Assembly: GCF_018991925.1 (NCBI RefSeq)
Contig: NW_024736071.1
Location: 10,222,700 to 10,286,699 of the forward strand
Direction of reading: 5' to 3'
DNA length: 64,000 nt
Source of the DNA: Homarus americanus
Taxonomy: Eukaryota; Arthropoda; Malacostraca; Decapoda; Nephropidae
Below the pieces are notes generated by a model. That model had not been told where the DNA came from. It worked only from the letters and a program-made list of their open reading frames with translations, and did not search any database. The translations under genes and the position numbers were made by a program. Below are positions 1 to 13,259 of this stretch, one piece after another. How positions within the stretch are numbered: position 1 is the stretch's first letter; every line of letters begins with the position of its first letter.

Positions 1-340
1 AGGTTGCTGATTTATCTTTCTGTCTCATTTACACACAATTGCAGAGTTTCAATTGTTTCTCTTCCTTTGACAACACAACATACATACAATATAATGTTTC
101 TCACCTTTGATCTTTTTTCCATTTATTTATTGTTGGTTATTTAAAATAATGCCAATTCACTTCAAGTATTGGCATCAAATTATACCGGCTGGTGTACACT
201 AGTGACTCACTTAAGCGGCAGTTATTTAATTGGAACTAATGTTGGTGTGAGTAAAATATTTCCATTTACTTAAAATAGATTTGCCGATTTATTTGTTTAT
301 TTATTTATTTATAATATACTGTAATACATTAAACACACTG
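1..340 (+). repeat. 5S-type SINE family, copy A (3' part, cut by window edge)
   Basis: The sequence from base 1 (GTTGCTGATTTATC, then CTCATTTACACACAATTGCAG, ACAACACAACATACATAC and GTTTCTCACCTTTGATC) matches the body of the repeat copies at 35180-35290, 47630-47700/49908-49930 and, inverted, 51616-51740. The copy begins before the window. Its right end fades into T-rich sequence without a clear LINE-like tail, so the end is approximate. Confidence 0.6.
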
Positions 341-1799
<1,459 letters not shown>

Positions 1800-2202
1800 T
1801 ATTTTTGTCACTGTACAATATATATTTTTATCACATGACCTCACCCCCTGTACCAACATCACACCCCTGAAAGGAGGCATGCCCCTCAGTTTGGGATGTA
1901 CTCTTTGGTAACTGTTTGCCATTACAGTACAATAAGTACCCACACTAGCAGTATCCAGCAGCTATGTATCTAACACAGATATAGACACCCCTTCTACTCA
2001 GGCTATCATTGTAACTTTAGTGAGAAACAGAATGATCTGTGATGATTGTGAGCCCATTCCAACAGATGATGATGATTACAGTACTGTATATTCCTAACAC
2101 TGTCCATTTATCTCTGTGCACAAACATTATTGATGCATACATATATGGCTTTGTAGTATTTAAAGTGATTAAGAAAATACCTGCAACATAAAGTTTGCAG
2201 TA
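1800..2202. other. unassigned DNA
   Basis: No gene or repeat terminus was recognised between the two Tigger-type elements. Confidence 0.4.
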
Positions 2203-3616
2203 CAGTGAACCCTCAAAGATTTGGGCCCTGTAAATCCGGATTTCGGAAGATTTGGACAACAAATTTGGGGGTTCTGATCTCAAAAGCCTCCTTAAGAAGC
2301 ATTCCCAAAACAGGGTGAAGGTAGTTTTAGGGTTAAAGTTTTTATCATATAATATGTCTCAGACTAAACTTAGCAGAATATAACTTGCATTGCTGGAATC
2401 CTTGCAAGATAGCAAATAATTTGAGTAGAAACTTCACATAGTTTGCACAAGAGATAAAATTTTTAGTCCATTAGTGTAATACATTTGAGTACAAAGGGAG
2501 TGTAGTAATATGTTGCTCAAAATTATGGCTTTTTCACAGGAAGAAGTCTGTATAACTAACTCCAGTGGTCAGGATAATATGTACAGTGGTCCCTCGGTTA
2601 ACGAACACAATTCGTTCCACAGAGTCGTTCGTTAATCGAAAATTTCGTAAACCGAATCTATTATTTCTGTGGGATATTGGGTAATTGTTTCCAACTCACA
2701 GAAAAGGTACATACAAAGTACTGTATACCAGTAATAGAATTAACATAACATTAAATATAAACTAAATACAATACAATACAGTACTGTACTGTACAGTATA
2801 CTGTACAATAATAAATAAAAAGCAATAGAATACTGTATTTTAACCCCCTTTAAGGTGTGTATGTCGTATTACCGGCAGCTTTGTTTACATATCAAACAGC
2901 TGATTGTAGAGGCAGTCGATGATGACATGCCATATTCTTTACAGAGTGCATTGGTTCTAATGCCTTCTTAATGTTTCATAATAATTTCTGCATTGTATAT
3001 TATCATATGTTAACTAAATTTCAGAATAACCAATAATTTTAATGTAAAAATGCAAAAATATTCAAGAGACCAACAAAATCGATGTTCACTCCACTGTAAA
3101 CAAAGTTAAACTGAGAAGCGTTGTTGGGTGATTCAATCAGCTGATGGGCGCACAAAAACTGTTCCCTGTACTGTCTATATTATCAATATGTTAACTAAAT
3201 TTCAGAGTGACCAATAATTTTAATATAAAAAATGCAGAAATATTCAATAGACCAACTTTCTTGATATTTACTTCACTGGAAACGAATGTAAACATAGAAC
3301 CAATTACTGTATTGGCAGACTAGCCATCAGCTGATCAGCTAAAGAGCACAACAAAACTTGTTCATCGTAAGGATTTCGTTAATTGAAGTTTTGTTCGTTA
3401 ATCGAACTGAAAATCCTTATGGGAGCTAATTCGTTAACCGAAATTTCGTTAATCGAACCATTCGTTAACCGAGGGACCACTGTACTGTATTTTTGGTGTT
3501 CTTTATATCACTATTTATCGTTTTTATACATTTATAACATTCGCCAGAAGATTCGGACAATCGGCTTTTTCGGACAGGTAGCCCCCCTTTTCGTCCGGAT
3601 CTTCGAGGGTTCACTG
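2203..3616. mobile_element. Tigger-type MITE (outer element of a nest)
   Basis: The terminal inverted repeat CAGTGAACCCTCAAAGAT on the left pairs with the complement of ATCTTCGAGGGTTCACTG on the right. TA dinucleotides flank both ends (2201-2202 and 3617-3618). The ends resemble pogo/Tigger termini and there is no transposase. The interior is interrupted by another MITE at 2584-3482. Confidence 0.85.
2584..3482. mobile_element. Tigger-type MITE nested in the 2203-3616 element
   Basis: CAGTGGTCCCTCGGTTAACG at the left is matched by the inverted complement at the right (ends CGAGGGACCACTG), with TA on both sides. The element is 899 bp and has no coding capacity. The subterminal regions are rich in CGTTAAC/CGTTAAT motifs. 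Its ends match the elements at 16776-17631 and 23072-23935, but the interior differs. Confidence 0.9.
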
Positions 3617-4818
3617 TAGTTCATTAATAGTTTCTTTTGAAAGCCTGATGCATTCTTTGATCAATTTGAAATCTGGGACTGCCTGCTTTTTCTTTCATCT
3701 GAAGATGTGATTATGTGTTATTTTTGTGTGTGAAAATGTGTTCAGAGAAAACGTATCCCATTTTAAAGAATCATGTCTTTCTTCATCCAGAAAAGAGTAC
3801 AGGTATTTAAAAAAAAATCATTCAGTACAGCATTATCATGTTACAGTACAAAGACAATATTTCTCAGCATTTGTTGGAGATTGGTCCACTAGAAAATCAC
3901 ATGATTTTTTTAATTAAAACTGTTGCAGAGAAGTACAAGTGAGGTATACAGGAAACAGTTTACCTCAAGACTGCAAGCTACAAATATACTGAAGAGTCAT
4001 CAAACCTACACCAAACATTTCATGTTTAGTGGTCAATAAGGTCATATTTATATAAGTTATGCTGAGTGTAAGAATGTACTGTTTAATTATTTGAATTAAT
4101 TGTTTTTATGAATCACACAACAATTAATGTTATTAATAGATACAACCACAGTTATTTTTACCTATCACTGACTTTTTATATATATTTGACAAATCTTTAT
4201 GCTACCTGGTGCTTGGGTTGTGGCAGCCAATAGTGACTGTTTTGCCAATGTAAAGATGGCAGCACATGGGCTTCAGTCTGGTTCCTGTTTATCACTGTCT
4301 GTGCCACCTCCAGTCATAAATTGTCCATGGTTCTAACCATACAAAAGTAAACAAGAATGAGCCAAAGTAACAATATTGATACAGAGCAGTAACAATCCTT
4401 CCAAAATTTGAAAATAAATTTAAGTATCAGGAAGAGTCCAACTTAATCCCAGCATTCTGGTTGAGGATGCAGTTCTTTCTTGTACTGTATATGAATTATA
4501 GTTAATGTGTTTATTGAATACTGTACTTTTATTAATTTTTTCCTAAATGGAAAGATAAAAGGTTCAAATAAATGACAAATTGCACAGACATGTGTTGATT
4601 TAGTTATTTTTTGCAGTTCAGGATGATTGATGAACCAGGTGTATCATATATAACTTTAATTCATTGTGTACAGTACTGGACTGAAAAATTATATACAGGG
4701 GTGTATCTGATTTTTTCAAAGGTGCAAGTCAAGTGAGCTGCAGTGTTTGAGAAACCATTGATATAAGGTCTAATTGTAAAGTGAATGGTAAACCTTTTCC
4801 CATTAATTTTTTTATGTA
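3617..4818. other. unassigned DNA
   Basis: AT-rich sequence with no convincing coding exon or repeat termini. Confidence 0.4.
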
Positions 4819-5072
4819 CAGTCTCGTTCAAGATTCTTCGAACACTGTTGGAGACAGCTGGCAACTCAAGGCTGTTTGTTTACTATAATACGTAGTAAAA
4901 ATTATGAATAAATGTAAAAGTGATTGGTGATTGGTTACATAGTTCCCCGTTGCTTAATTTAATGGTTGGGCTTTGTTGTTTCATATTATATTATACTACG
5001 TACTAAAGTAAACAAACGGCTTTGAGTTGCCAGCTGTCTCCAGCAGTGTTCGAAGAATCTTGAACGAGACTG
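4819..5072. mobile_element. palindromic foldback MITE
   Basis: A 254-bp element flanked by TA. The arms are very long inverted repeats of about 75-80 bp, from CAGTCTCGTTCAAGATTC on the left to the complement ending GAATCTTGAACGAGACTG on the right. They include the block around GACAGCTGGCAACTCAA. A short spacer separates the arms, so the element would form a hairpin if transcribed. Confidence 0.9.
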
Positions 5073-5098
5073 TACCTGTATTGGTATTTTTTTTCCAG

Positions 5099-5218
5099 AT
5101 GTGTTATGGTTTTCTACATTCGTGACAGTATTGACTCCAGAAACACAATCTCCTGAAGACATTTATGATCCACAGTGCCTTGTCCATATTTTAGCAACTA
5201 AGCCCAATCTAGACATTT
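5099..5218 (+). CDS. putative terminal coding exon, function unknown
   Basis: A strong acceptor-like tract (eight T, then CCAG) precedes a segment with one open phase. Entered with two bases carried, it reads VLWFSTFVTVLTPETQSPED, then about twenty more residues to a TGA at 5216-5218. The peptide composition looks protein-like, but I do not recognise the family. No upstream partner exon was found, and a foldback MITE sits 26 bases upstream. It could be a real 3' terminal exon, a remnant of one, or chance. Confidence 0.25.
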
Positions 5219-5421
5219 GAGTTAGGTTATTACTTGAATTAGTTAGGTTATTACTTGAATTTGCTAACTATAACATAAGGTATTAAAGGTATATATATTA
5301 TAAAAATTTAGAAGATGTTACTTGATCATCTGTCATAATTCTTTTGGGGTTATATGATTCCATACTCTTATGAGATCTTCACTTGGTAAAGCCACCTAGA
5401 ATTAACCTGTTCCTTACAGTA

Positions 5422-6345
5422 CAGTCAGTTCTGCTACAACGCGATAGTTGTGTTTTTGTAAAACCTCGCGTTGTAGAAATTTGCGCAATAGAAATAACAC
5501 GGCTTATGGAGAAAATAGGGCTAGGTGCAGATTACTCGAAATCGAAAAAACTTTAGTAGTTAGCCTAACTCAAAGGATAGCACAGTCTAAATAAATGTTA
5601 CATTCATATCTAATAATGAAATCATACGGTAAATGTAACACTTTACCTTGAAAAAATATTAATATAACTTGATGGGGGAGCAGGGTGATTTTGAGGTTGA
5701 GGAGTCATGCAGACAGGAGTTGAGAGTTGTCATCGTCATCATCATCAGGTGCAGTTTTGGTGGCATGGTTGGGACGAAAAAACGTCTAATTTCTAATTCC
5801 AGAAGTGGATTGCTGTGGTTCATGTCCTCAGACTGCTTCTTGGGGGTTGACTTAAAAAAGACGTCTAATGTTTGCAGCATTGCCGTCTTTCTTCTTTCAC
5901 AAAGAAGCTGTTCATAAGGTGCCAAAAAAGACTTAACACCACGAACTGCAATCCTGCTCCGTTCTGCATTGTAGTCATTGTCTTCCAAGAGCTGCAACTG
6001 CTTATCAACTTCCCTCAGAATAGAAGACAAAAGAGAAGTGGGAAGCTCTTGTGGTTTTGCATCCTGGACTTCATCATCTTTGGCATCTTCAATTTCCCCA
6101 GCAGCAACAAGTTGTTTTAGATCAGCTGTAGAGAGGTCTTCACAGTAGGACTCGAGCAGTTCCTCAACATCAGCACTGTAAACACTGCATAACCCCGCGC
6201 CAAGTGACAGTACACTTTAAACGTTCAAGTGGAATCGCGTTACAGCCAACATGCATTCGCGTTTTACAAATATCATTCTTCTATTCATCAATCGCTTTAT
6301 AACCAATTCGCATTGAAAAAACACGCGTTGTAGCAGAAATGACTG
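5422..6345 (-). mobile_element. internally deleted Tigger element with transposase C-terminus
   Basis: The termini CAGTCAGTTCTGCTACAACG and the complement of CGTTGTAGCAGAAATGACTG are inverted and flanked by TA. On the minus strand about 6190-5659 encodes the C-terminal tail of a Tigger/TIGD-type transposase: LQLLEDNDYNAERSRIAVRG, then SFLAPYEQLL and LQTLDVFF, ending in a stop near 5659. The helix-turn-helix and DDE regions are absent, so this is a nonautonomous deletion derivative. Confidence 0.85.
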
Positions 6346-6575
6346 TATTGTATTCCAGTATATTGCTAGATGTCCAAAAATTTAAGCCAGTTGGACAGAA
6401 GTCCAACTTTTTAAATTAATAACTATATAATACAGTAAACCCTCACCACCTTGGACTAATTGGGGCAAAGAAAAACCTGCACAGGCTGATTTAACATGTA
6501 AGCCAGAGTCTGACCTAGGTCTGAGAATCTAGTGCAATTGTAGTCTGAGATGGAAGGGAAAGTCCATGTTAAGTA
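6346..6575. other. possible older Tigger end
   Basis: At 6433 a CAGTAAACCCTCACCACC end-like motif follows TA. CCTTGGTGG recurs just beyond the next element at 8107, which suggests an older element interrupted by the 6576-8105 insertion. The opposite terminus is not convincing. Confidence 0.35.
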
Positions 6576-8105
6576 CAGTAAAGCCTCGAATAACGACGGT
6601 AATGTGTCCTCCAATATTGCAGTGTAAGGTGAATCATCGTATCGTGAATCATTAATTACCATTAAAATAAAGCAATAATAATGAGATGCGTTCCAAAGAC
6701 TGACCTTTTCTCATCTTTTATGTTGCTTTTTACCCTCTTTCCCCCAAAACAATAAAATTAATGAGAAATGCAAACTATATTCTTTAAATATTGTTTATGA
6801 ATGCACCTTATACAATATACAGTAAATGAATAATAATATGGTCACACAACAGGAGATAGGACGGCATTGTTTTCGTTAGTGTTTACAGCCGTGATAATGG
6901 TTCTACATATGAAACTGAAGAAAATAAGACCCTGGTTATAGCTGGAGTAAAATTAATGTAAAAAAATTAATATATATGTTTTAAGTAATGTTATTTAATG
7001 TTAATAAATGGAACAATAGAAGTAGCTAACCAATTATGGTTAAGAAATAAAGCGAGACGGATTGGGAATGCCAACGTATGTAATTGCGTATATGTGAAAA
7101 CATATCGTCACTTCTCTACATAAGAATATGAAAGCAACACTTATATGCTGTTCATATATGTTTTAAATAATACTAATGAATGTAAAACAAAATTTCTACT
7201 CACCAATGGTGGTAAAAGCTTAAACATAGGGACAGCCAATGATGTTGTGTGAGTTTTTACTCAGATGACAAAGTCATCAGGTTGAACTCTGGCTGAAGCT
7301 GTAGGTTGAACTCTGGTTGAAGCTGTAGGTTCAACTCTGGCTTAAGCTGTAGCTTTCCATAAAGATGTCATAGCTATTGCTGAAACTGTTACTGAACCTG
7401 AAGTTGTTGTTGAAGCTGCTAATGATGCTGAATTTGATGGTGTAACTCAAGTTGGTGGTTTAGGCCTTTGAATAATAAAGTTGTTGAAAGAATATTGCAC
7501 AGCAGCTTTCTTTTTTCATTATTTATCTTTATGTAGAGGTCATTTGCATTTTTCATGTCCCTGTTGATTTTAATGCTTCATTCTGTAAATAAATTCACTT
7601 CAGAAAATATGTTCATTGCTTGCTCCATATAATATCCACAGACCTCTCACCTTTTTCTTATTGTTTTAACACATCTAGTTTCTTGGCTAAGCTTATACAC
7701 TTTCTTTTAGCTTTTGAACTAACACTGCCATCACTTGCTCTCTTGTTCATGTTCAATAGGGACACAAAAATGCAGTAAGAAACCTGAGAAAGTTTTTCTC
7801 TTTTTCCTGTTGATGCCTGAAAACAAAGGGCCCGCCAGTTGCGACTGTTTATACTAGTGATGCTGGCATCACCACTCACAAGCCCGGCAGCCTCCATATG
7901 CAAGGTGTGTTTTTTATTTTTTATAATACATATTAGGATTTAGTTATTATTTATATGAAAAATTATTTTTATATTTTATTTTTTATTCTATTTTCATCGT
8001 AAATACGAAGAAAATAATGGCATAAATTGAATTGAGTCCTAAATTAACCAGGGTCTTAAATACGAATCGTTGCTAGTAGAACCGTCGTTATCGGAGGCTT
8101 TCCTT
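6576..8105 (-). mobile_element. Tigger element, deleted, with transposase N-terminus
   Basis: The ends CAGTAAAGCCTCGAATAACG and the complement of CGTTATCGGAGGCTTTCCTT form imperfect inverted repeats flanked by TA (6574-6575 and 8106-8107). On the minus strand 7747-7658 encodes MNKRASDGSVSSKAKRKC followed by ISLAKKLDVLKQ, the typical start of a Tigger transposase, and then breaks off. Bases 6840-7160 share a diverged segment (GGTTCTACATATGAAACTG) with the element at 10149-11607, so the two are related. Confidence 0.8.
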
Positions 8106-8107
8106 TA

Positions 8108-9189
8108 CCTTGGTGGATTTCAATATTGAGGACAATGCATAGATACAATCCAACTGACCAATTTTTATAGAAACTTTTTGAGAATATTTACCAGCTGATC
8201 ATATGGACACATATCACGTGTTCTGACTCATTTACTCTCAAGACATTATGGATGGACAACAATGTATTGTGTATAGTAAATATGATTTGTTAAAATGTGT
8301 TTTGAAATGATAGAAGTGAGAAAAGTTTTCATTTGAGAATTTATTGCTGCATTTTATGATATATAAGATACATAGGAATGTAAATCACACATCCCATTTC
8401 AGCAGAGAATAAAAAAAAAAAAAACTTTCTAGTGTATATAAGCATTTAATGTTTACTAATATGGAACATGACTCAGTAAGTTTGTAGCTAATAATACGGC
8501 TTGGTCTTTTCCCTCCTGTGGTCATAGTGTTCTTAAAGTGAGTGTAACATACTGTACAGTACTGGAAACTCAACGTGTTAGCACTGTCCTTGTTGATATG
8601 TTATTACCAAGTTTTTGTTGTTGTTATGATCATTACTTGCTGCTCTAAAATGTCCATACTACGGTAAGCCCTGCAAACAACATGAAATGGCAGCTGAATA
8701 CTAGTTCTCTGTTGCACAGCCGATAGTTGCCGTTATGTGCAAGTGAGACTGCAAACGAATGGTGATTGGCTGTCGGCATTATTCACCGGTATTATCAAAA
8801 TTTCAAGTTTCATTCAAAGGCTGAAGGATGTTTTGAAGTAAAAATAATAAGATAATTGCAGTACGGTATAGTTATAACATTACTACATGTAAGATAGTAA
8901 CACTTTTAAGAGTTCAGGAACTGTTGCTGATTAACGTTGAAGAGTTGGGTGTCATCCAGACAATACTATTTATCTCAGGTTATCGAGCTTTATTATTGAT
9001 AATTATTCCTTATTTAATTAATTAAAAGTAATAATGATGTACTATACAGTATATTCGAGTACAGTTTCAGCTTTTTTATTATCAAATTTTTATGCAAAAA
9101 ATAGGGGGTTGAACTATATATGCATGGTATTTTTGAGAGGTTAAATTCATGCATTTCCATGGCTCATTTACGGTGAACGATAGCTACCT
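8108..9189. other. unassigned DNA
   Basis: No feature recognised; AT-rich, with scattered short poly-A runs. Confidence 0.4.
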
Positions 9190-9446
9190 GGTACACTCGG
9201 AAACCACAATTTCTAGCCCACCCAGGTTGGGAAGGAGTTGAGGACCGGGTTCTTTCTGAACGGCGGGCCATGTAAACTATCACGGGGCAACACGCGCATG
9301 AACACACAAGTTATGAACCCTTCGAGGCTTCTCTATCAGTCTGCCATGTTATACTCATCTTGCTGTATAATGGTAAGCAGTCATAGTATGGATGCATGGA
9401 TGACAATATGTATTAGTATATTGCATTTTATACCCTTCAAATATCT
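9190..9446 (+). repeat. 255-bp repeat, left arm of an inverted pair
   Basis: The stretch from ACACTCGGAAACC through TTCTAGCCCACCCAGGTTGG, GAACCCTTCGAGGCTTC and GTAAGCAGTCATAGTATGGA to TTTTATACCCTTCAAA is repeated in inverse orientation at 14713-14966. Identity is roughly 85-90% by eye. It lacks a poly-A tail and an obvious tRNA head. Confidence 0.85.
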
Positions 9447-10148
9447 TTGTAAATCATAGAAATGAAGGAAACCTCTCTTTGATGGTAATTTTGAAAATAA
9501 GATTCGAACGAACCAACTCCAAACCAGCCAACGCACAAGCAAGACAAGAAAGGTAATATTACTCTGTAATGTCATGTGTGTGTGTGTAACATCATGCTTC
9601 ATCCTTAGTATTGAAAATGTTTCATAAATTTGTTTTATCCATTTAGTGTCCGAGGTAGCTCTCCCATACGTCGTTTTAAGCATAGTGCCAGAGCACAATA
9701 TTTCCACCACACCCAATCTTTACCCTTATTTCCCTTCTTCCGTGTAACTACGTATATCCAAATGCCTGTTTTTTTTTTACGGGAATTAGCCCACCCGGGC
9801 ACAGGTCAAACGACCCACAATGGGGCCGGGGGGACGAAAAAAAAAAAAAAAATTGAAAATAGAGAAGAAAAAGGTTATACTGTGTTAATCTACACCACAA
9901 AGATGCTAAAAAACCAGCTTTTTAAAGTGAGACAGATTGTATAAGTTTGGAAACACAGAAGAAGGCAGAGCATTCCACAGTTTGGCTGTATGAGGAAAGA
10001 AGGAGGTACTACTATAACGGGTTATTCTCGTGTGACCGCTATCCACAGAGAAACGGTGGGCACCACGGGCAAGACGTGTGTTATGAGCCCATGGCCTTGC
10101 CGGCAGAACACAGGATGCCAAATCCACCGAACATTGCCTGTTAAAGTA

Positions 10149-11607
10149 CAGGTTGTACCTCTCTAGTCCGGCAACCTCAGGACCTGACCGGTGCCGGACC
10201 ATGGAAATTCACCCTTTTCCTGGATAGATAGTGACTTGTGCTTATGCTTGGAAGCACTAGCACCACTTTCTCTGCATCATGGTCTCTTTGAAGACATATT
10301 GAAGGGTTAAATGTCGTATAGTAGCTTCTCAAATTTCGCGAATTTTTAATTCTTAACGTATTTTATTGGAACACAAAAAAAAAATAACTAAAAATTTTGA
10401 CGGCGGAAACTTGAATATTGACGGGTTTGAACGGCCCGCCAACGTGCAGACGACGTGCATAATCGTGTAAACAGTATCATTTCTCTTACTGTATGTACAA
10501 AAGATTCATTATTGTTTATTACCGAATGTCATTTTTATTGAATTAATGTCTATGTGTGCAAAATGAGCAATACAATTCATTAATAATACGTAGAATATTA
10601 AAACACATGAGGAAATGACACAGCATTGTATTCGTTGATTACAAAACCAGTGACTGACTGGTTCTACATATAAAACTGAAGAAAATAAGACCTTGGTTGT
10701 AGCTGTAGTAAAATTAATATGGTTGTTTTAAGTAATGTTGTTTAATGTTAATAAATGGAACAATAGAAGTAGCTAACAATAATGGTAAAGAAAAAAGAGA
10801 GATCGCATATGTAAGTGCGCATGCGCACACGTGAAAACATATCGTCATTACTTTACATAAGAATTTGAAGCAAAACTTATTTACTGTTCTTATATATTTT
10901 AATTAATGTTTCTGAATTTGTTTTTATTGAATTAATGTTTGTGTGTGCAAAATTAACAATACAATTTATTAATAATACGTGGAATATTAAAACACACAAG
11001 GACGAGACGGCTGCCGGCATTGTTTATGTTAAAGCTTACAAAACCAGTGACTGATTGGTTCTACATATAAAACTGAAGAAAATAAGACCCTGATTGTAGC
11101 TGTAGTAAAGTTAATGTAAAAAAATTAATATGGTTGTTTGAAGTACCTGTAATGTTATTTAACGTTAATAAATGGAACAATATAAGTAGCTAACCATTAA
11201 TGGTAAAAAAAAGTGAGACTGCGCGTATGTAAGTGCGCACATGTGAAAACATATCGTCATTACTCTACATAAGAATATGAAAGCAACACTTATTTACTGC
11301 TCATAGATATTGAAGGGTTAATTGTTGTACTCTGTATAGACAAGCAGAGAGAGAGAGCAGCCGAACTGCCGGATGTAAACAAACCTTAATTTCCCGCGGC
11401 TTTGTTGTTTTTTTTTACGGGGATTAGCCCATCCAGGCATAGGTCACTGACCCACATTGGGGCCTGAGGGGCAAAAATTTAATACTCCTGTAATAATAAT
11501 AATTCAGAAAAAAAAAGCGGCCTATCTACCTATTGGACAAACTAAAATCGTTCCGGACCATGGGAGTTTCCAGACCACAGAATGCCGGACTAGAGAGGTA
11601 CAACCTG
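10149..11607. mobile_element. Tigger-type nonautonomous element inserted in the LINE fragment
   Basis: CAGGTTGTACCTCTCTAGTC at the left and its exact complement at the right (GACTAGAGAGGTACAACCTG) are flanked by TA. The interior has a tandem duplication: about 10521-10890 and 10911-11300 are diverged copies of one 380-bp unit (shared GGTTCTACATATAAAACTG, ACGTGAAAACATATCGTCAT). The flanking LINE sequence joins cleanly if the element is removed, as comparison with 33100-33200 shows. Confidence 0.9.
11407..11510 (-). repeat. SINE/LINE 3' tail fragment
   Basis: On the minus strand this reads GGCCCCAATGTGGGTCAGTG, CCTGGATGGGCTAATCCCCG, then poly-A. This is the shared tail seen at 40998-41062 and 50232-50312. 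It is a 5'-truncated insertion inside the Tigger element. Confidence 0.7.
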
Positions 11608-11892
11608 TACCTGTAAAAGAGAGAGAGTGAAGCAACATTGCGGCGAAGAGAAAGGGAAGAGAGATTGTCGACTAAAGGAGGAGAGTTAATAAGACGAAAT
11701 GCCTTATGGTTGGACAGGACAGAAGAAGAGCCACCCCCAGATATGAGAGCAGTACTCCAAGTTAGGACGAATGAATCCCTTATATACTTGGAGCAACTGC
11801 TCAGGAGTGAAGTAGCTCCGGCATCTGTACAGCATTCCCAACTTTCGGGAGGCAGCTTTAGCTATACTAAGGATTTGTGATTTCCAGGACAT

Positions 11893-12189
11893 ATTGGAGG
11901 AAATGGTGATTGTTTTTCACCCATATATTTACCAAAACTAAATGTAAATATGGATCAGTTACTCGTCATTTCACACACACATGCACACAGAGCATCAAGA
12001 TTGTTTTGTAGGCATGACTGTTGGTTAAATGAAACCACAAAAATATTTTGTCAAAATATATATAAACATGTATCCATTGTAAACATTACAATTGTTCATA
12101 ATATTTAAAACGTGTGTGAAACAATTAGAAAGCGATATGGGTGTGCGGTTACATGTCCTGCAACACATTTACAGTATGTGGAGTGTAGT
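11893..12189. other. unassigned DNA
   Basis: AT-rich sequence between the LINE fragment and the Tc1-like remnant. No terminal repeat of the Tc1 element was identified. Confidence 0.35.
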
Positions 12190-12214
12190 AAAAACACATA
12201 GTTTAATAACTTGT

Positions 12215-13259
12215 CCAACCTCCATCTGCTGCTATAACTTCATGCTGTCTGGTAGGCATGGAATCTAACAGATTGCTGCAAATGTCCGGCCTATTCTTTA
12301 TTCCCTCCCATGCCATTCTTTCCTGTCTCCTCACTGCCTCCCTAGTCTTCTCCACACCCCATATGCACCTAAAGACTCTCTATTGGGTTACGTCGACCCC
12401 TTTAGGGGGCCAATCCAATAGAATAATCTCTGGGTGACCCTCAAACCAACGCCTGGCTGCCTGACCTGTATGTATTGTACTGTGGTCTTGCACCATATAT
12501 GTAGGTTGAGGCTCTGGGATGGCATATGCCTGCACCGGTGGGAGAAAGGATGTCTCTAGAATATCAATATACAGTACAGTACTTGTCTGCAATCATATGT
12601 CCCTCAATGTCCGTCAGTTCACTTACACCTCCCCACCACATCCATCAGTGTATGGAGGTTGTCACACGACCGCTTGTCGATGTCTCATGGAGGTTTCTTT
12701 GAGCATATCTTGTATTACGTATTCGCCAACACTGGTGACCGACTGCTGCGACGGATGTGAAAAATTTTTCATCGGTGAAAATGACGGATCTCCGAAAATC
12801 AACCCCCACATCTACATACGTCTCACCAAACCTTTTACATGCTTCTCTGTGTGCCTCTGTTAAGGTTTCCTAACATGCTGGGATGAAACACTGTCTGCCA
12901 GTCTCCCATATTTGCCTCCTGGTAGTTATTGGGTGACAGTGAACTCCTGTTACCCTTCTTATGTACACTGCAGTTGAGAGTGGTGCTCTCTCTGCTTTCC
13001 TTCGTATCTGTTGATCCTCCTCAAGCGTGGTGACTCTTGTCCCTCCTGTTTGGGGCCTGGTGAGCATGTGACCATCCTCCTGATGTCGCCTCACCCAAAG
13101 CCTAACTGTATCTCTAGAGATACCGAGAAGGTGACTAATCTCCCTTATCCCCTTCCCTGCCTTGTGAATGGCAACAATCCTGGTGCGATGTGTTATCAGC
13201 TCAGGCCAATTAGTCCTCATCTGTGGTAGCCTCATGTGACCTTGTGGCTGAATCTCCAT
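12215..13259 (-). pseudogene. Tc1-like (IS630-Tc1-mariner) transposase, decayed
   Basis: The minus strand encodes an N-terminal helix-turn-helix protein (AIHKAGKGIREISHLLGISR, DTVRLWVRR, PQTGGTRVTTLEED). After frame breaks near 12870 it continues with the first catalytic region (VIFTDEKFF) and then MVQDHSTIHTGQAARRWFEG and LLDWPPKGVDVT. Past a stop it ends DSMPTRQHEVIAADGGWTSY, typical of Tc1 C-termini. The QD and the downstream Pro-Ile-Glu position are consistent with a DDE catalytic triad. Several frameshifts and stops make it inactive. Terminal inverted repeats were not found. Confidence 0.8.

Larger units (their letters stand above)
9765..11892 (-). pseudogene. LINE ORF2 C-terminus and 3' UTR (family with the SINE-like tail), interrupted
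   Basis: Read on the minus strand, 11892-11608 encodes the end of a reverse transcriptase ORF: ILSIAKAASRKLGMLYRCRS, then LLQVYKGFIRPNLEYCSHIW. It continues across an inserted MITE into 10148-9906, with CSVDLASCVLPARPWAHNTR, GHTRITRYSSTSFFPHTAKL and LPSSVFPNLYNLSHFKKLVF. The 3' UTR ends near 9765 in GGGCTAATTCCCGT followed by A's. This is the end of a non-LTR retrotransposon protein; the endonuclease and RT core are missing. The same 3' end occurs at 33235-32735. Its last 60-70 bases match the tail of the 5S-type SINE. Confidence 0.8.

Noticed and set aside
2525..2583. Exon starting after TTTTTCACAG at about 2540
   Set aside because: It lies inside the outer MITE, and its only open stretch is a few codons ended by the nested MITE.
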